Shown here: in pieces, positions 1 to 6,435 of the stretch
Position numbering within the stretch: the stretch's first letter is position 1
How the letters are laid out: each line of letters opens with the position of its first letter
Source: Acidobacteriota bacterium
GTDB lineage: Bacteria > Acidobacteriota > Vicinamibacteria > Vicinamibacterales > CAVVIG01
Reading direction: 5' to 3'
Length of the DNA: 10,621 nucleotides
Assembly (NCBI GenBank): GCA_003222455.1
Contig: QHWF01000106.1
Location: 1 to 10,621, forward strand
Translations under genes and position numbers: made by a program
The notes under the pieces: model-generated
Databases searched by the model: none
What the model was told of the DNA's origin: nothing
Seen by the model: the letters and a program-made list of their open reading frames with translations, nothing else

Positions 1-464
1 ACATCGCGCCGCACGACATGCCGAATCAACAACGTGAGAGTGGCGCCCATCAGCAGCGTGATCGGCGTCAGGAGGACGACGGCCGTTGCCGCGCGGGCCG
101 CATACGACGCCGGTGACAGCACGTACCAGCCGGACGACTCGCGCGAATACGAGGAGACGGCGGCAGAGAAGCGATCGAGGTGAGGCAGCAGTGAGGAGAT
201 GCCGAACCCCATCGCGGCGATGATCAGCTCGACATATCCATAGACGCCGAGCAGCGACTCCGGCCGCGCGGCGTACCGTCGATCGGCCCAGACCCCGCCG
301 ATGCAGCTCCCGGCGCCGAGCCCCAGCATGAACGCGGCGACGACAAACGACGCCGAGTAGATCGTGTTGCCGAAGACGTTGCCGAACACCCGGACCCAGA
401 CGACCTGGTAGATCAGTCCGCTCAGGCCCGAACAGAAGAAGAGGAAATACAGCAGCGACCGGAT
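1..464 (-). CDS. Fused MFS/spermidine-synthase-like membrane protein, N-terminal part (runs off left edge)
   Basis: Reading leftward, this frame encodes a hydrophobic stretch with LYFLFFCSGLSGLIYQVVW, then VFGNVFGNTIYSASFVVAAF and MLGLGAGSCIGGVWADRR. This is the conserved start of polytopic proteins in which an MFS-like membrane half precedes a spermidine-synthase-like domain; that second domain would lie outside the window. About 155 residues are visible, with at least three hydrophobic segments. Catalytic activity cannot be judged, and many family members are not proven polyamine synthases. The frame is closed by a TGA at 609-611, and between there and the conserved segment it has no ATG, GTG or TTG. 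The right end given here (an ATC codon at 462-464) is only a guess; CTG codons at 453-455 and 450-452 are alternatives. GTG at 387-389 or ATG at 327-329 would cut into the conserved first segment. The gene follows the NHL gene with a few bases of spacing or overlap, so it is probably co-transcribed with it. Confidence 0.75.
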   Translation of the reverse strand, partial: MRSLLYFLFFCSGLSGLIYQVVWVRVFGNVFGNTIYSASFVVAAFMLGLGAGSCIGGVWADRRYAARPESLLGVYGYVELIIAAMGFGISSLLPHLDRFSAAVSSYSRESSGWYVLSPASYAARAATAVVLLTPITLLMGATLTLLIRHVVRRD

Positions 465-468
465 CCGA

Positions 469-1767
469 TTATTGGGTTCGCGCGCCCCACGCCGCGTAAA
501 CCGGCTTGCCGACGAGGAAGGCGGGATTGGCGCCAGGCCGCGGCCGATATTTCTGCGCCCGTCCGCTGTCGACTTCGGCCACGTAGAAGTTGCCGTCCTG
601 ATCCACGCTCAGCCCGTGGACGCCCCACATGCCACCCGGGAAATCGCCCCACGTGCCCCACGCGTACAGGAAGTTGCCGTCCAGATCGTATTTCAGCATC
701 TTCGACGTGCCGCGATCGGCAGCCCACAGGTACCGGTCGGCGGTGATGATGAACAGGTGGATGTCCGACGGCGGTGGACCGAAGCTCCACTCGCGCAGAT
801 ACTTTCCGTTCTCGTCGAACACCTGAACGCGGTGGTTCTGCCGATCGTTGACGAATACCTGTCGCGTCTGCCGATCGACGGCGATGCCGTGCACGTTGTT
901 GAAGTAGCCGGGCCGCTTCTCGCTGGGCGGCGTCCCTTTCTCTCCCCACGCCATCAGGAACTTGCCGTTCTTGTCGAACTTCACGACGCGCGTGTTGGCG
1001 TAGCCGTCGGCGACATAGAACGTGCCGTCGGGCAGCCACGCGATGAACGTCGGCCGGTAGAAATGCTTATCATCGGCGGCGTGCACGTTCGGCTCGCCGA
1101 TCGTCTGCAGCAGCCGCTTGCCGTCGTTGCTGAAAATGAAAATGGCGTGACGGTAGTCGTCGACGACCCACACGCGCTTCTCCGGATCGTAGGGGCTGAT
1201 GTAGACGGCATGCGGCCGCCGCAGCATCTTGTCCCACTGCGTCCAGTCCTCGACGACGGTGCCGTTCGCGTCGATGACGACGATGCAGTGCTCCCAGCGG
1301 AAGTCCTCGCCCGCCTTGCCCACGTCCGAATCGTCGCCGACTCTCCCGTCCCGCTCGAGCGCGCCCGGCGGGCTCGTCGACGTGGCGTCGCGCCATGGCA
1401 GCCGCCCGATCGGGAATTCGATGTTCGGCCCGAGCTGCGGCAGCTTGATCTGTTTCGGTCGCTCGAGATTCGGGAGCTCGCCCCGCTGCAGGATGAAGAC
1501 GCGGTTCGGGCTCTCGGCGAACACGCTCTGCCCGGCTCCCCACGTCCACTTCTCGTGGCCGGGCAGGGCCGACAGCGGCTTCGGCCAGTTGGCCACGGCC
1601 TCGTACGCCCCGAAGATGTCCTGCCCGCCTTTCTCGCTCGGCACCGCCGCCAGCCTGACATCCTGTCGCGACTGGCCACGAAGGGCCGTCGATCGGTTGC
1701 CGGCGACGACAAGGCTCGCCGTCAGAACGAGGGCGGCCGACCCGACGAACCACGTGCGCGTGCGCAT
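469..1767 (-). CDS. Exported NHL-repeat six-bladed propeller, PAL-like (peptidylamidoglycolate lyase-like)
   Basis: 432 residues. An N-terminal signal sequence (MRTRTWFVGSAALVLTASLV, then VAG) suggests a periplasmic or secreted protein. NHL blades follow from about residue 70 to the end. The segment HFYRPTFIAWLPDGTFYVAD (235-254), then GYANTRVVKF, closely resembles the PAL domain of peptide-amidating enzymes. PAL is a zinc lyase that cleaves peptidyl-alpha-hydroxyglycine to an amidated peptide and glyoxylate. By eye, the three zinc histidines map to H186 (RRPHAVYI), H293 (NNVHGIAV) and H384 (WGVHGLSV). The catalytic Arg/Tyr/Arg map to R95 (LQRGELP), Y256 (DGYANTR) and R309 (NDRQNHR). The Cys of the mammalian DGYCNSR motif is Ala here, so that disulphide is absent. 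No monooxygenase partner (PHM) is in the window, so the natural substrate is unknown and another lyase or a binding role is possible. The ATG start is fixed by a strong ribosome binding site 7 nt upstream. The gene sits downstream of repeat copy A and directly before the membrane protein gene. Confidence 0.88.
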   Translation of the reverse strand: MRTRTWFVGSAALVLTASLVVAGNRSTALRGQSRQDVRLAAVPSEKGGQDIFGAYEAVANWPKPLSALPGHEKWTWGAGQSVFAESPNRVFILQRGELPNLERPKQIKLPQLGPNIEFPIGRLPWRDATSTSPPGALERDGRVGDDSDVGKAGEDFRWEHCIVVIDANGTVVEDWTQWDKMLRRPHAVYISPYDPEKRVWVVDDYRHAIFIFSNDGKRLLQTIGEPNVHAADDKHFYRPTFIAWLPDGTFYVADGYANTRVVKFDKNGKFLMAWGEKGTPPSEKRPGYFNNVHGIAVDRQTRQVFVNDRQNHRVQVFDENGKYLREWSFGPPPSDIHLFIITADRYLWAADRGTSKMLKYDLDGNFLYAWGTWGDFPGGMWGVHGLSVDQDGNFYVAEVDSGRAQKYRPRPGANPAFLVGKPVYAAWGARTQ

Positions 1768-1774
1768 GGAGTTG

Positions 1775-1784
1775 CCTCCCTCCT
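1775..1784 (-). promoter_or_regulatory. Strong ribosome binding site of the PAL-like gene
   Basis: The minus strand reads AGGAGGGAGG, a doubled Shine-Dalgarno motif, 7 nt before the ATG at 1767. It settles the start choice. It lies just beyond repeat copy A, so the repeat forms most of the 5' leader if transcription comes from upstream. Confidence 0.85.
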
Positions 1785-1790
1785 AAAGAG

Positions 1791-1948
1791 ACATCACGAT
1801 CGAACGCGAAGGTCGCAAAGGACACAAAGTAAAACAGGGTTTTCTTTGCGGCCTTCGCGCTTGCCAAGCCGAAGCTCGCTGAATGGCTGGCGAGCGAAGG
1901 TTGGGCCTTTGCGTTCCAAAACGGTGGCAGTTAGTCGGGCACGCTCCT
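1791..1948. repeat. Intergenic palindromic repeat, copy A
   Basis: This stretch aligns with 6279-6433. It has two parts. The first is a hairpin: CGCGAAGGTCGCAAAG (1805-1820) pairs with CTTTGCGGCCTTCGCG (1844-1859), 15 of 16 positions Watson-Crick and one G.T possible on one strand, with a 23-nt loop. The second is a 58-bp core at 1861-1918 that matches copy B at 55 of 58 positions, followed by a weaker shared tail ending near CACGCTCC (1940-1947). The core itself contains GCTCGC/GCGAGC and, on the minus strand, CCTTCGC paired with GCGAAGG. The element fills most of the 206-bp gap between the FG-GAP gene stop (1974) and the PAL-like gene. Both copies lie in the same orientation relative to transcription. 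Function is unknown; terminator, RNA stabiliser or miniature mobile element are possible. Confidence 0.85.
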
Positions 1949-1973
1949 GGGTGGACGGGCGAAGCGACGATCG

Positions 1974-3566
1974 TCACCGAACGAACACATAGACGGCGCC
2001 GGACTGTGGCATGGAGTTGTCCGCCTGATTGCCGTTGATGCCCTTCGCGCCGCTCGATTCGAAGTGCGCACCGACCGCCATCGTCCGGCCGTCCCGGCTC
2101 AGGGCGATGCCGCTGCTGAACTCGTCGAACTTTTCCGTGTTCGACCCCTTGAAATACACCTGCTGAGACCAGGTCGCGCCGTCGCGCCGGAACAGATACA
2201 CGGCGCCCGCTTCGTCGGCCGAGTTGTCATTCTGGTTGCCATTGATGCCCTGCGCCGCGCTGTCTTCATTCGGCGCGCCGACCGCGAGCGTGTTGCCGTC
2301 GCCGCTCAGGTTCAGCCGGATGCCGAACCAGTCATGCTTGCCGACGTTGGACGCCTTGAAATTCGCCTGCTCCGTCCACGTCGTGCCGTTGCGCACGAAC
2401 ACGTACGCGGCGCCCGACGAGTTGTCGTCCGGTCCGTCCACGACCCCCGAGTGGCCGCTCTGCACGACGTTGATGCCGGGCACCATCGTGTCTTCGTCGA
2501 GTGCGCCTGCAGCCACCGTGTTCCCATCGTCACTGATCGCGACCCAGCAGCCCATCGAGTCCTGCCGGTCACCTTCCTTGGCCTTCAGGTACGCCTGCTG
2601 CGACCAGGTGGCGCCGCTGCGGATGAAGACATAGACGGCGCCCGTGCCCGCCGCGCGCCGATCGTAAGGGCCGTTAATCTCCCGTGACGATCCGGCCTCG
2701 TCAAATGAGCCGACTGCGATCGTGCTGCCGTCGCCGCTGAACGCGACCGAATAGCCGAATAGAAAATTGGCCATCGCGTTCGCGGCTTTGAGATAGGCCT
2801 GCTGCGACCAGGTGCGTCCGCTGCGGGTGAACACGTACGCCGCGCCCGCGCCCTGCGCGGAGTTGTCCTTCTGATTGCCGTTGACGCCGGTTGCGGCGCT
2901 GTCTTCGCCGATGGCGCCGACCACCAGCCAGTTGCCGTCGCCGCTCAGGCTGATCGAGTAGCCGAACTGGTCGCCTTCTTCGCTCTCACCCGTATTCGAT
3001 GCCTTGATGTAGGCCTGCTGAGCCCACGTGCTCCCGGTGCGGCCGAACACGTACACGGCGCCCGAGTTCGGCATCGAGTTGTCGGCCTGGTCGCCATCGA
3101 TGCCGGTCGCGGCGCTGTCTTCGTACGGAGCCGACACCGCGAGCGTATTGCCGTCGGCGCTCAACGAGACATTGAACCCGAACTGATCGTCCTGACCCGG
3201 ATTGGACGCTTTGATGTAGGCCTGCTGCGACCACGCGTCGCCGCGGCGCGTGTAGACGTACACCGCGCCGGCGCCGTACGTGGAATGATCGTCCTGATGG
3301 CCGTTGATGCCCGCAGCCGCGCTTTCTTCCATCTGCGCGCCGACGGCGAGCGTGGTGCCGTCGCTGCTGAGCGCGACGGCGTATCCGAACTGAGCACCTG
3401 CGCGCGGGTTCGAGGCCTTGACGTAGGCGGCCTGCCTCCATGCCGGCGTCGATTTGGACTTCGACGCCGACGGGCGCGCAGCGCGGCCGTCCGCTTGCGG
3501 CCCGCCAGCCGTCAGGCCGACGACCCCCGCCGCCAACAGGAAGAGACAAACGCTTCGGCTCGTCAT
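1974..3566 (-). CDS. Exported FG-GAP-like seven-bladed beta-propeller protein
   Basis: 530 residues: a signal peptide (MTSRSVCLFLLAAGVVGLTA), a short basic/Ser linker to about residue 42, then exactly seven tandem units. The units start near residues 43, 112, 181, 253, 321, 397 and 466, each about 65-76 residues. The consensus runs W-x-QQAYIKASN, then FGYxVSLSGDGNTLAVGAP, then an EDSAAxGINGNQxDNS loop, and finally GAVYVFxR. The protein stops right at the end of the seventh unit. Integrin-type FG-GAP repeats form seven-bladed propellers, so one closed ring is the natural reading. No catalytic motif is visible; the role is probably ligand or carbohydrate binding or protein contact outside the cytoplasm. 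Units 4 and 5 are the most divergent: unit 4 lacks the NGNQxDNS loop and unit 5 has an insertion in it. The ATG lies 6 nt after the stop of the DUF6152 gene, and the stop codon of that gene overlaps its Shine-Dalgarno region (GCAGG), so translation is likely coupled. Repeat copy A follows. Confidence 0.88.
   Translation of the reverse strand: MTSRSVCLFLLAAGVVGLTAGGPQADGRAARPSASKSKSTPAWRQAAYVKASNPRAGAQFGYAVALSSDGTTLAVGAQMEESAAAGINGHQDDHSTYGAGAVYVYTRRGDAWSQQAYIKASNPGQDDQFGFNVSLSADGNTLAVSAPYEDSAATGIDGDQADNSMPNSGAVYVFGRTGSTWAQQAYIKASNTGESEEGDQFGYSISLSGDGNWLVVGAIGEDSAATGVNGNQKDNSAQGAGAAYVFTRSGRTWSQQAYLKAANAMANFLFGYSVAFSGDGSTIAVGSFDEAGSSREINGPYDRRAAGTGAVYVFIRSGATWSQQAYLKAKEGDRQDSMGCWVAISDDGNTVAAGALDEDTMVPGINVVQSGHSGVVDGPDDNSSGAAYVFVRNGTTWTEQANFKASNVGKHDWFGIRLNLSGDGNTLAVGAPNEDSAAQGINGNQNDNSADEAGAVYLFRRDGATWSQQVYFKGSNTEKFDEFSSGIALSRDGRTMAVGAHFESSGAKGINGNQADNSMPQSGAVYVFVR
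1977..3440 (-). repeat. Tandem in-frame repeats encoding seven propeller blades
   Basis: Seven units of roughly 200-230 bp lie within the FG-GAP gene. On the plus strand, variants of GCCTGCTGNGACCA and GCCGTTGATGCC recur once per unit. The DNA has diverged between units, so this is an old duplication series; units 2, 3, 6 and 7 keep the loop motif best. Confidence 0.85.
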
Positions 3567-3572
3567 GTTGAA

Positions 3573-4025
3573 TTACCTGCCGCCGCCCGTTCTCGCCGGC
3601 GCACACGGGCCCGGTTGGTTCGGCTGGCCCGGGTCGTTGCCGCGAAAGATTTCCTTGCCGTTGGCGTCGATGACGCGCGAGTTTTCCGACAGCGTCATGT
3701 ACGGCGATCCGTTCTTGAGACGGCGGCCGATCATCGTGACCGTGTCGCCGGGTTTGATGACCTCCTTCGTCCAGCACCAGCCCCTCAACTGCGTGGCGGA
3801 CCCGGCTTCGCCACGCCAGCGAATGACCTGGTCACTCGTCTCGTCCTTGACGTCGAGCACGACGACCGAATGGGGATTGATCAATTGCAGTTCGACGACG
3901 GTGCCTTTCAGGGTCGTCAGCTTGTCTTCGTAGCGTCCGGCGTCGCCGTGGTGGGCGAGGACCGAAGCCGACAGCGACACGAGACCCACGCCGAAGACTG
4001 AAACGAGAGCAGGTTTGATGGTCAT
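3573..4025 (-). CDS. Exported DUF6152 family protein
   Basis: 150 residues. The signal peptide (MTIKPALVSVFGVGLVSLSA, then SVLA) is followed at once by HHGDAGRY. A small beta-rich domain comes next: TLKGTVVELQLINPHSVVVL, then IRWRGE, then LRGWCWTKEVIKPGDTVTMI. The His pair after the cleavage site, the INPH motif, and the GW...KPGD pattern are characteristic of DUF6152 proteins, which are periplasmic, of unknown biochemical role, and frequent in Acidobacteriota and Proteobacteria. The C-terminal end is Pro/Gly-rich (NQPGPCAPARTGGGR). The ATG is preceded by GAGGA at 4034-4038, 8 nt upstream. The gene begins 49 nt after the amidohydrolase stop and ends 6 nt before the FG-GAP gene, so these three probably form one transcript. 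The paired histidines could bind metal, but that is inference. Confidence 0.85.
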   Translation of the reverse strand: MTIKPALVSVFGVGLVSLSASVLAHHGDAGRYEDKLTTLKGTVVELQLINPHSVVVLDVKDETSDQVIRWRGEAGSATQLRGWCWTKEVIKPGDTVTMIGRRLKNGSPYMTLSENSRVIDANGKEIFRGNDPGQPNQPGPCAPARTGGGR

Positions 4026-4074
4026 ACTTCAGGTCCTCTGCACGTGTTTCTCGGACAGGCTTCTGACATTCGAC

Positions 4075-5136
4075 CTACGTCGATGGAATCCGCAGCAGCT
4101 TGACGAGATTGCCACCGAGGATCGCTGCCTTCTCGGCGTCGTTCAAGAACTTCGCGTCAAGGATGAAATCGACGCCAACAGGCCACGGGAACGGCATGTC
4201 GGTGCCGTAGACGATCTGGCGCGCGCCCATTTCGGCGACGAGATGCCGGAGCCCGTCTGCGCGGAACACCATCGAGTCGATCAGGATTTGATCGCGGAAG
4301 TACTCGCCGAACTTGCGCTTCATGGCGGCGCAATTCTGCGGATCGCGCGTGCATGCGGCTTCGGATCGTCCGAGGTAAGACGGCAGATATCCGCCGGCAT
4401 GCGCGGCGCAGATACGCAGCGACGGGAACTTGTCGAGCGTCCCGTCGAAGATGAGATGCGAGAGAAACACGGTCGTCTCGAGCGGGTTGCCGATCGTATT
4501 GCCCAACCCGCCTCGTCCGCGCAGACGGGGATTCTGTGTGGTACCGGGAGCGTTGCGGGGATGCATGAACACCAGCGCGCCGAGCTCCTGTGCCTTCGCC
4601 CAGAACGGATCGAATTTCGGCAACGACAGCTCCTCGCCTTCCACGCTGCCGCCGATGGCGGCGCCGCGCAGCCCGAGCTTCCTGATCCCGTCCTCGAGCT
4701 GCTCGGCCGCGAGGTCAGGAAACTGCAGCGACACCGTCGCGAGCCCGATGAATCGATCGGGGTGCGCCGCACACCACGCCGAGAGCTTCTCGTTCTCCAC
4801 CTTGACAATCTCGCGCGCGAGCTCGCGGTCCGCCGAGTACCAGAACGCGTTGACGCTGAGCACCTGGACATCGATCCCTTGCGCGTCCAGCGCATGGAGA
4901 CGCTCGGGGCCAAGGACGAGACCGCCGCCGTCGGCCTGGTCGCCGCCGCCGGCCGGCGCGAGCTTCGTACCTTTAAGAATATCGCGGACCTCGGGCACCG
5001 AGAGGTGACCGTGGATGTCGACCACCTTGATCCGCCGGCGGCCGACGAACACTTCCCGGCGCGCGGGAGGCGCCGGGATGAACAATCCAGCGGCAGCGCC
5101 CGCGCCCGTCTTGACGAATTCTCTGCGAGTCGGCAC
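4075..5136 (-). CDS. Tat-exported amidohydrolase (amidohydrolase_2, ACMSD-like TIM barrel)
   Basis: 353 residues. The N terminus MPTRREFVKTGAGAAAGLFI carries a twin-arginine motif, so the protein is probably exported folded with its metal. The fold is the amidohydrolase_2/ACMSD type, a metal-dependent barrel that hydrolyses or decarboxylates. Likely metal and catalytic residues are H42 and H44 (DIHGHLS), H192 (VFMHPRNAP), H246 (CAAHAGGYLPSY) and D313 (YGTDMPFPW). These occur in the order and spacing expected, and the length is normal for the family. The substrate cannot be predicted; aromatic or uronate-type carboxylic acids and lactones are typical for relatives. The start codon is GTG, supported by GAGGA 6 nt upstream and by placement of the Tat signal. 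The gene lies between the cytochrome gene (107 bp gap with a palindrome) and the DUF6152 gene. Confidence 0.9.
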   Translation of the reverse strand: MPTRREFVKTGAGAAAGLFIPAPPARREVFVGRRRIKVVDIHGHLSVPEVRDILKGTKLAPAGGGDQADGGGLVLGPERLHALDAQGIDVQVLSVNAFWYSADRELAREIVKVENEKLSAWCAAHPDRFIGLATVSLQFPDLAAEQLEDGIRKLGLRGAAIGGSVEGEELSLPKFDPFWAKAQELGALVFMHPRNAPGTTQNPRLRGRGGLGNTIGNPLETTVFLSHLIFDGTLDKFPSLRICAAHAGGYLPSYLGRSEAACTRDPQNCAAMKRKFGEYFRDQILIDSMVFRADGLRHLVAEMGARQIVYGTDMPFPWPVGVDFILDAKFLNDAEKAAILGGNLVKLLRIPST

Positions 5137-5142
5137 GGCAGA

Positions 5143-5147
5143 TCCTC
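5143..5147 (-). promoter_or_regulatory. Ribosome binding site supporting the GTG start of the amidohydrolase
   Basis: The minus strand reads GAGGA, 6 nt before the GTG at 5136. It lies only 4 nt from the palindrome at 5151-5223, so folding of that element in mRNA could affect access to the site; this effect is inference. Confidence 0.7.
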
Positions 5148-5150
5148 ACT

Positions 5151-5223
5151 ACCGCGGAGGACGCAGAGGACGCGGAGGTTTAATCCTGAAACGACAGGAT
5201 TGTTCCTCCGTGTCCTCCGTGGT
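5151..5223. repeat. GGAGGAC-type intergenic palindrome with nested hairpin
   Basis: The left arm (5151-5178) is built from CGGAGGACGC/AGAGGACGC/GGAGG units. The right arm (5205-5223) reads CCTCCGTGTCCTCCGTGGT. The first 19 bases of the left arm match the reverse complement of the right arm at 16 of 19 positions. The centre is a perfect hairpin: AATCCTG (5182-5188), a 6-nt loop, CAGGATT (5195-5201). Purine-rich repeats of the GGAGGAC/GAGGACAC type recur between genes in many environmental bacterial genomes. It fills most of the gap between the cytochrome stop (5244) and the amidohydrolase start, and may act as a terminator or mRNA-processing structure. Confidence 0.8.
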
Positions 5224-5243
5224 GGAAATCATTCGGACGCTCC

Positions 5244-6197
5244 TCAGGGTAGCGATGCGAGGTATGCCGATAACGCCACGATGTCCTCGTCTGTAATCTT
5301 CGCCACCGGTTTTTTCATCAACTGCGCGTCGACCCCATTTCGCCTGCCGTCTTTGAACAAGTACAACTGGCGTGCGATGTAGATCGGGTGCAGGCCGGCG
5401 AGCCGCGGCACGTTGCCCAGACCCTTCAACGCATCGCCGTGGCAGATGCCGCACGCGATGGTCTTACCCGACCCGCCGGTGTCGACGAGCGCTTTCCCTT
5501 TCGCGATGCTCCCCTTCGGCACGTAGGCGGTGAAGCCCGAGCGGGGATCGCGGCTCCTCGCCCGCTCGACGTCCTGCGGCACCGTGATGATCCGGCTGCC
5601 GATCGGCTCGGTGCCGCCTTCGGGCTTCAGGAAGCGCATGCGACCCTGACCGACGAACGTGACCGGCACCGTGTCGGCCTCGATCACCTTGGTCCACGGC
5701 ATCGGCTTCAGCGCCGCAAACCATTCCGCCGCCTGCCGCGCCTCCTCGTCGGACACGTCCTTCGCGATCGCGTTCATCCGCGCGGCATCCTTCCGCGCGC
5801 CGCTCTTGAAATCGGCCATCTGCTGGACGATGTACGCCGCGGTGAACCCCGTCATGCCGGCCGACTCCGGATGGCCTTCGCCCGACATCAGGTGGCATGC
5901 ACCGCAGGCGAGCGCAGCGCCGTGGCCCTGCTGCACGATCGCCGGTGCGGGCGGGTGGTCGTCGGGAAACCAATCGGGTGGACTGGACAGGTTGTCGATC
6001 TCCGCCGGCGTGTACTTCTTCGTGCTGCCCGGCACGCTCTTGGGTGCCGCAGCCTCCGCAGGCAGCGCGCCGTTGACCGCCGGAAACGCCCACGCCGGAT
6101 CGTTCGACGGCGGCGGCTGCTGTTGTTGCTGTTGCTGCGCACGGATGGAAAGTACAGAACTGACAATGACGACGAGCGCCCAGGCGGAATATTTCAC
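5244..6197 (-). CDS. Exported di-haem c-type cytochrome
   Basis: 317 residues. The signal peptide (MKYSAWALVVIVSSVLSIRA) is followed by seven Gln and three Pro. Two class I cytochrome c domains follow. Haem 1 binds at C98-G-A-C101-H102, with M141 (DAARMNAIAKDVSDEE) as probable distal ligand. Haem 2 binds at C249-G-I-C252-H253, with M294 (DAQLMKKPVAKITDEDI) as probable ligand. The two-domain layout and the GNVPRLAGLHPIYIARQL motif resemble cytochrome c553/c4-type periplasmic electron carriers. It probably passes electrons from a periplasmic oxidation to a terminal oxidase or reductase; the partner is not in the window. The start is GTG with an AGGAGG 6 nt upstream. It lies between the TonB receptor and the amidohydrolase, with a repeat element in each gap. 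Confidence 0.92.
   Translation of the reverse strand: MKYSAWALVVIVSSVLSIRAQQQQQQQPPPSNDPAWAFPAVNGALPAEAAAPKSVPGSTKKYTPAEIDNLSSPPDWFPDDHPPAPAIVQQGHGAALACGACHLMSGEGHPESAGMTGFTAAYIVQQMADFKSGARKDAARMNAIAKDVSDEEARQAAEWFAALKPMPWTKVIEADTVPVTFVGQGRMRFLKPEGGTEPIGSRIITVPQDVERARSRDPRSGFTAYVPKGSIAKGKALVDTGGSGKTIACGICHGDALKGLGNVPRLAGLHPIYIARQLYLFKDGRRNGVDAQLMKKPVAKITDEDIVALSAYLASLP
6117..6137 (-). repeat. Short CAG/CAA tract coding seven glutamines
   Basis: Seven Gln codons in a row (residues 21-27 of the cytochrome), mixing CAG and CAA. They lie at the predicted signal-peptide cleavage point and are followed by PPP. Gain or loss of units would keep the reading frame and change only the linker length. 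Confidence 0.85.
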
Positions 6198-6203
6198 GAG
6201 AGT

Positions 6204-6209
6204 CCTCCT
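6204..6209 (-). promoter_or_regulatory. Ribosome binding site fixing the GTG start of the cytochrome
   Basis: The minus strand reads AGGAGG, 6 nt before the GTG at 6197. The signal peptide begins at that GTG, so both signals agree on this start. Confidence 0.85.
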
Positions 6210-6278
6210 GAGACGAGGCGGGCCGGGCTGAGGGCATCCACCCGCCCCTTCGCATGTTCGCTCACGTCTCGGCCGGGA

Positions 6279-6433
6279 ACGTCACGATGGAACGCTGCGG
6301 CCGCAAGGCAACGAAGAAACATCTGTCTCTGCGGCCGTCGCGTTTGCCAAGCCGAAGATCGCTGAATTGCTGGCGAGCGAATGTTGGGCCTTTGCGTTCC
6401 AGGGCGGCATCAGTCATCAGTCGGACACGCTCC
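6279..6433. repeat. Intergenic palindromic repeat, copy B
   Basis: This stretch aligns with copy A (1791-1948), from ACGTCACGATGGAACGC at its start to GGACACGCTCCC near its end. The best-kept part is 6344-6401, which differs from 1861-1918 at only three positions. The hairpin part is more degenerate: a CGGCCGCA/TGCGGCCG-type pairing remains between about 6293-6308 and 6326-6341. The element ends 2 nt before the stop codon of the TonB receptor gene. The remaining 6198-6278 is cytochrome leader with no other clear feature. Confidence 0.82.
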
Positions 6434-6435
6434 CA

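Noticed and set aside
1844..1932. Peptide-like reading in the repeat core (AKPKLAEWLASEGWAFAFQ in copy A)
   Set aside because: The three differences from copy B fall at first or second codon positions of this frame (L/I, W/L, G/C), not at third positions, so the conservation does not look like protein selection. There is no ribosome binding site or start that fits both copies.
472..1992. Long open frame on the plus strand opposite the PAL-like gene
   Set aside because: No domain, low-complexity composition, and it runs through the non-coding repeat copy A.
5151..5223. CRISPR-like or tRNA-like structure
   Set aside because: It is a single inverted repeat with nested hairpin; there are no regularly spaced direct repeats with spacers and no cloverleaf.
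4015..5382. Long open frame on the plus strand opposite the amidohydrolase
   Set aside because: Antisense to a gene with clear Tat and metal motifs; no family resemblance; it crosses the 5151-5223 palindrome.
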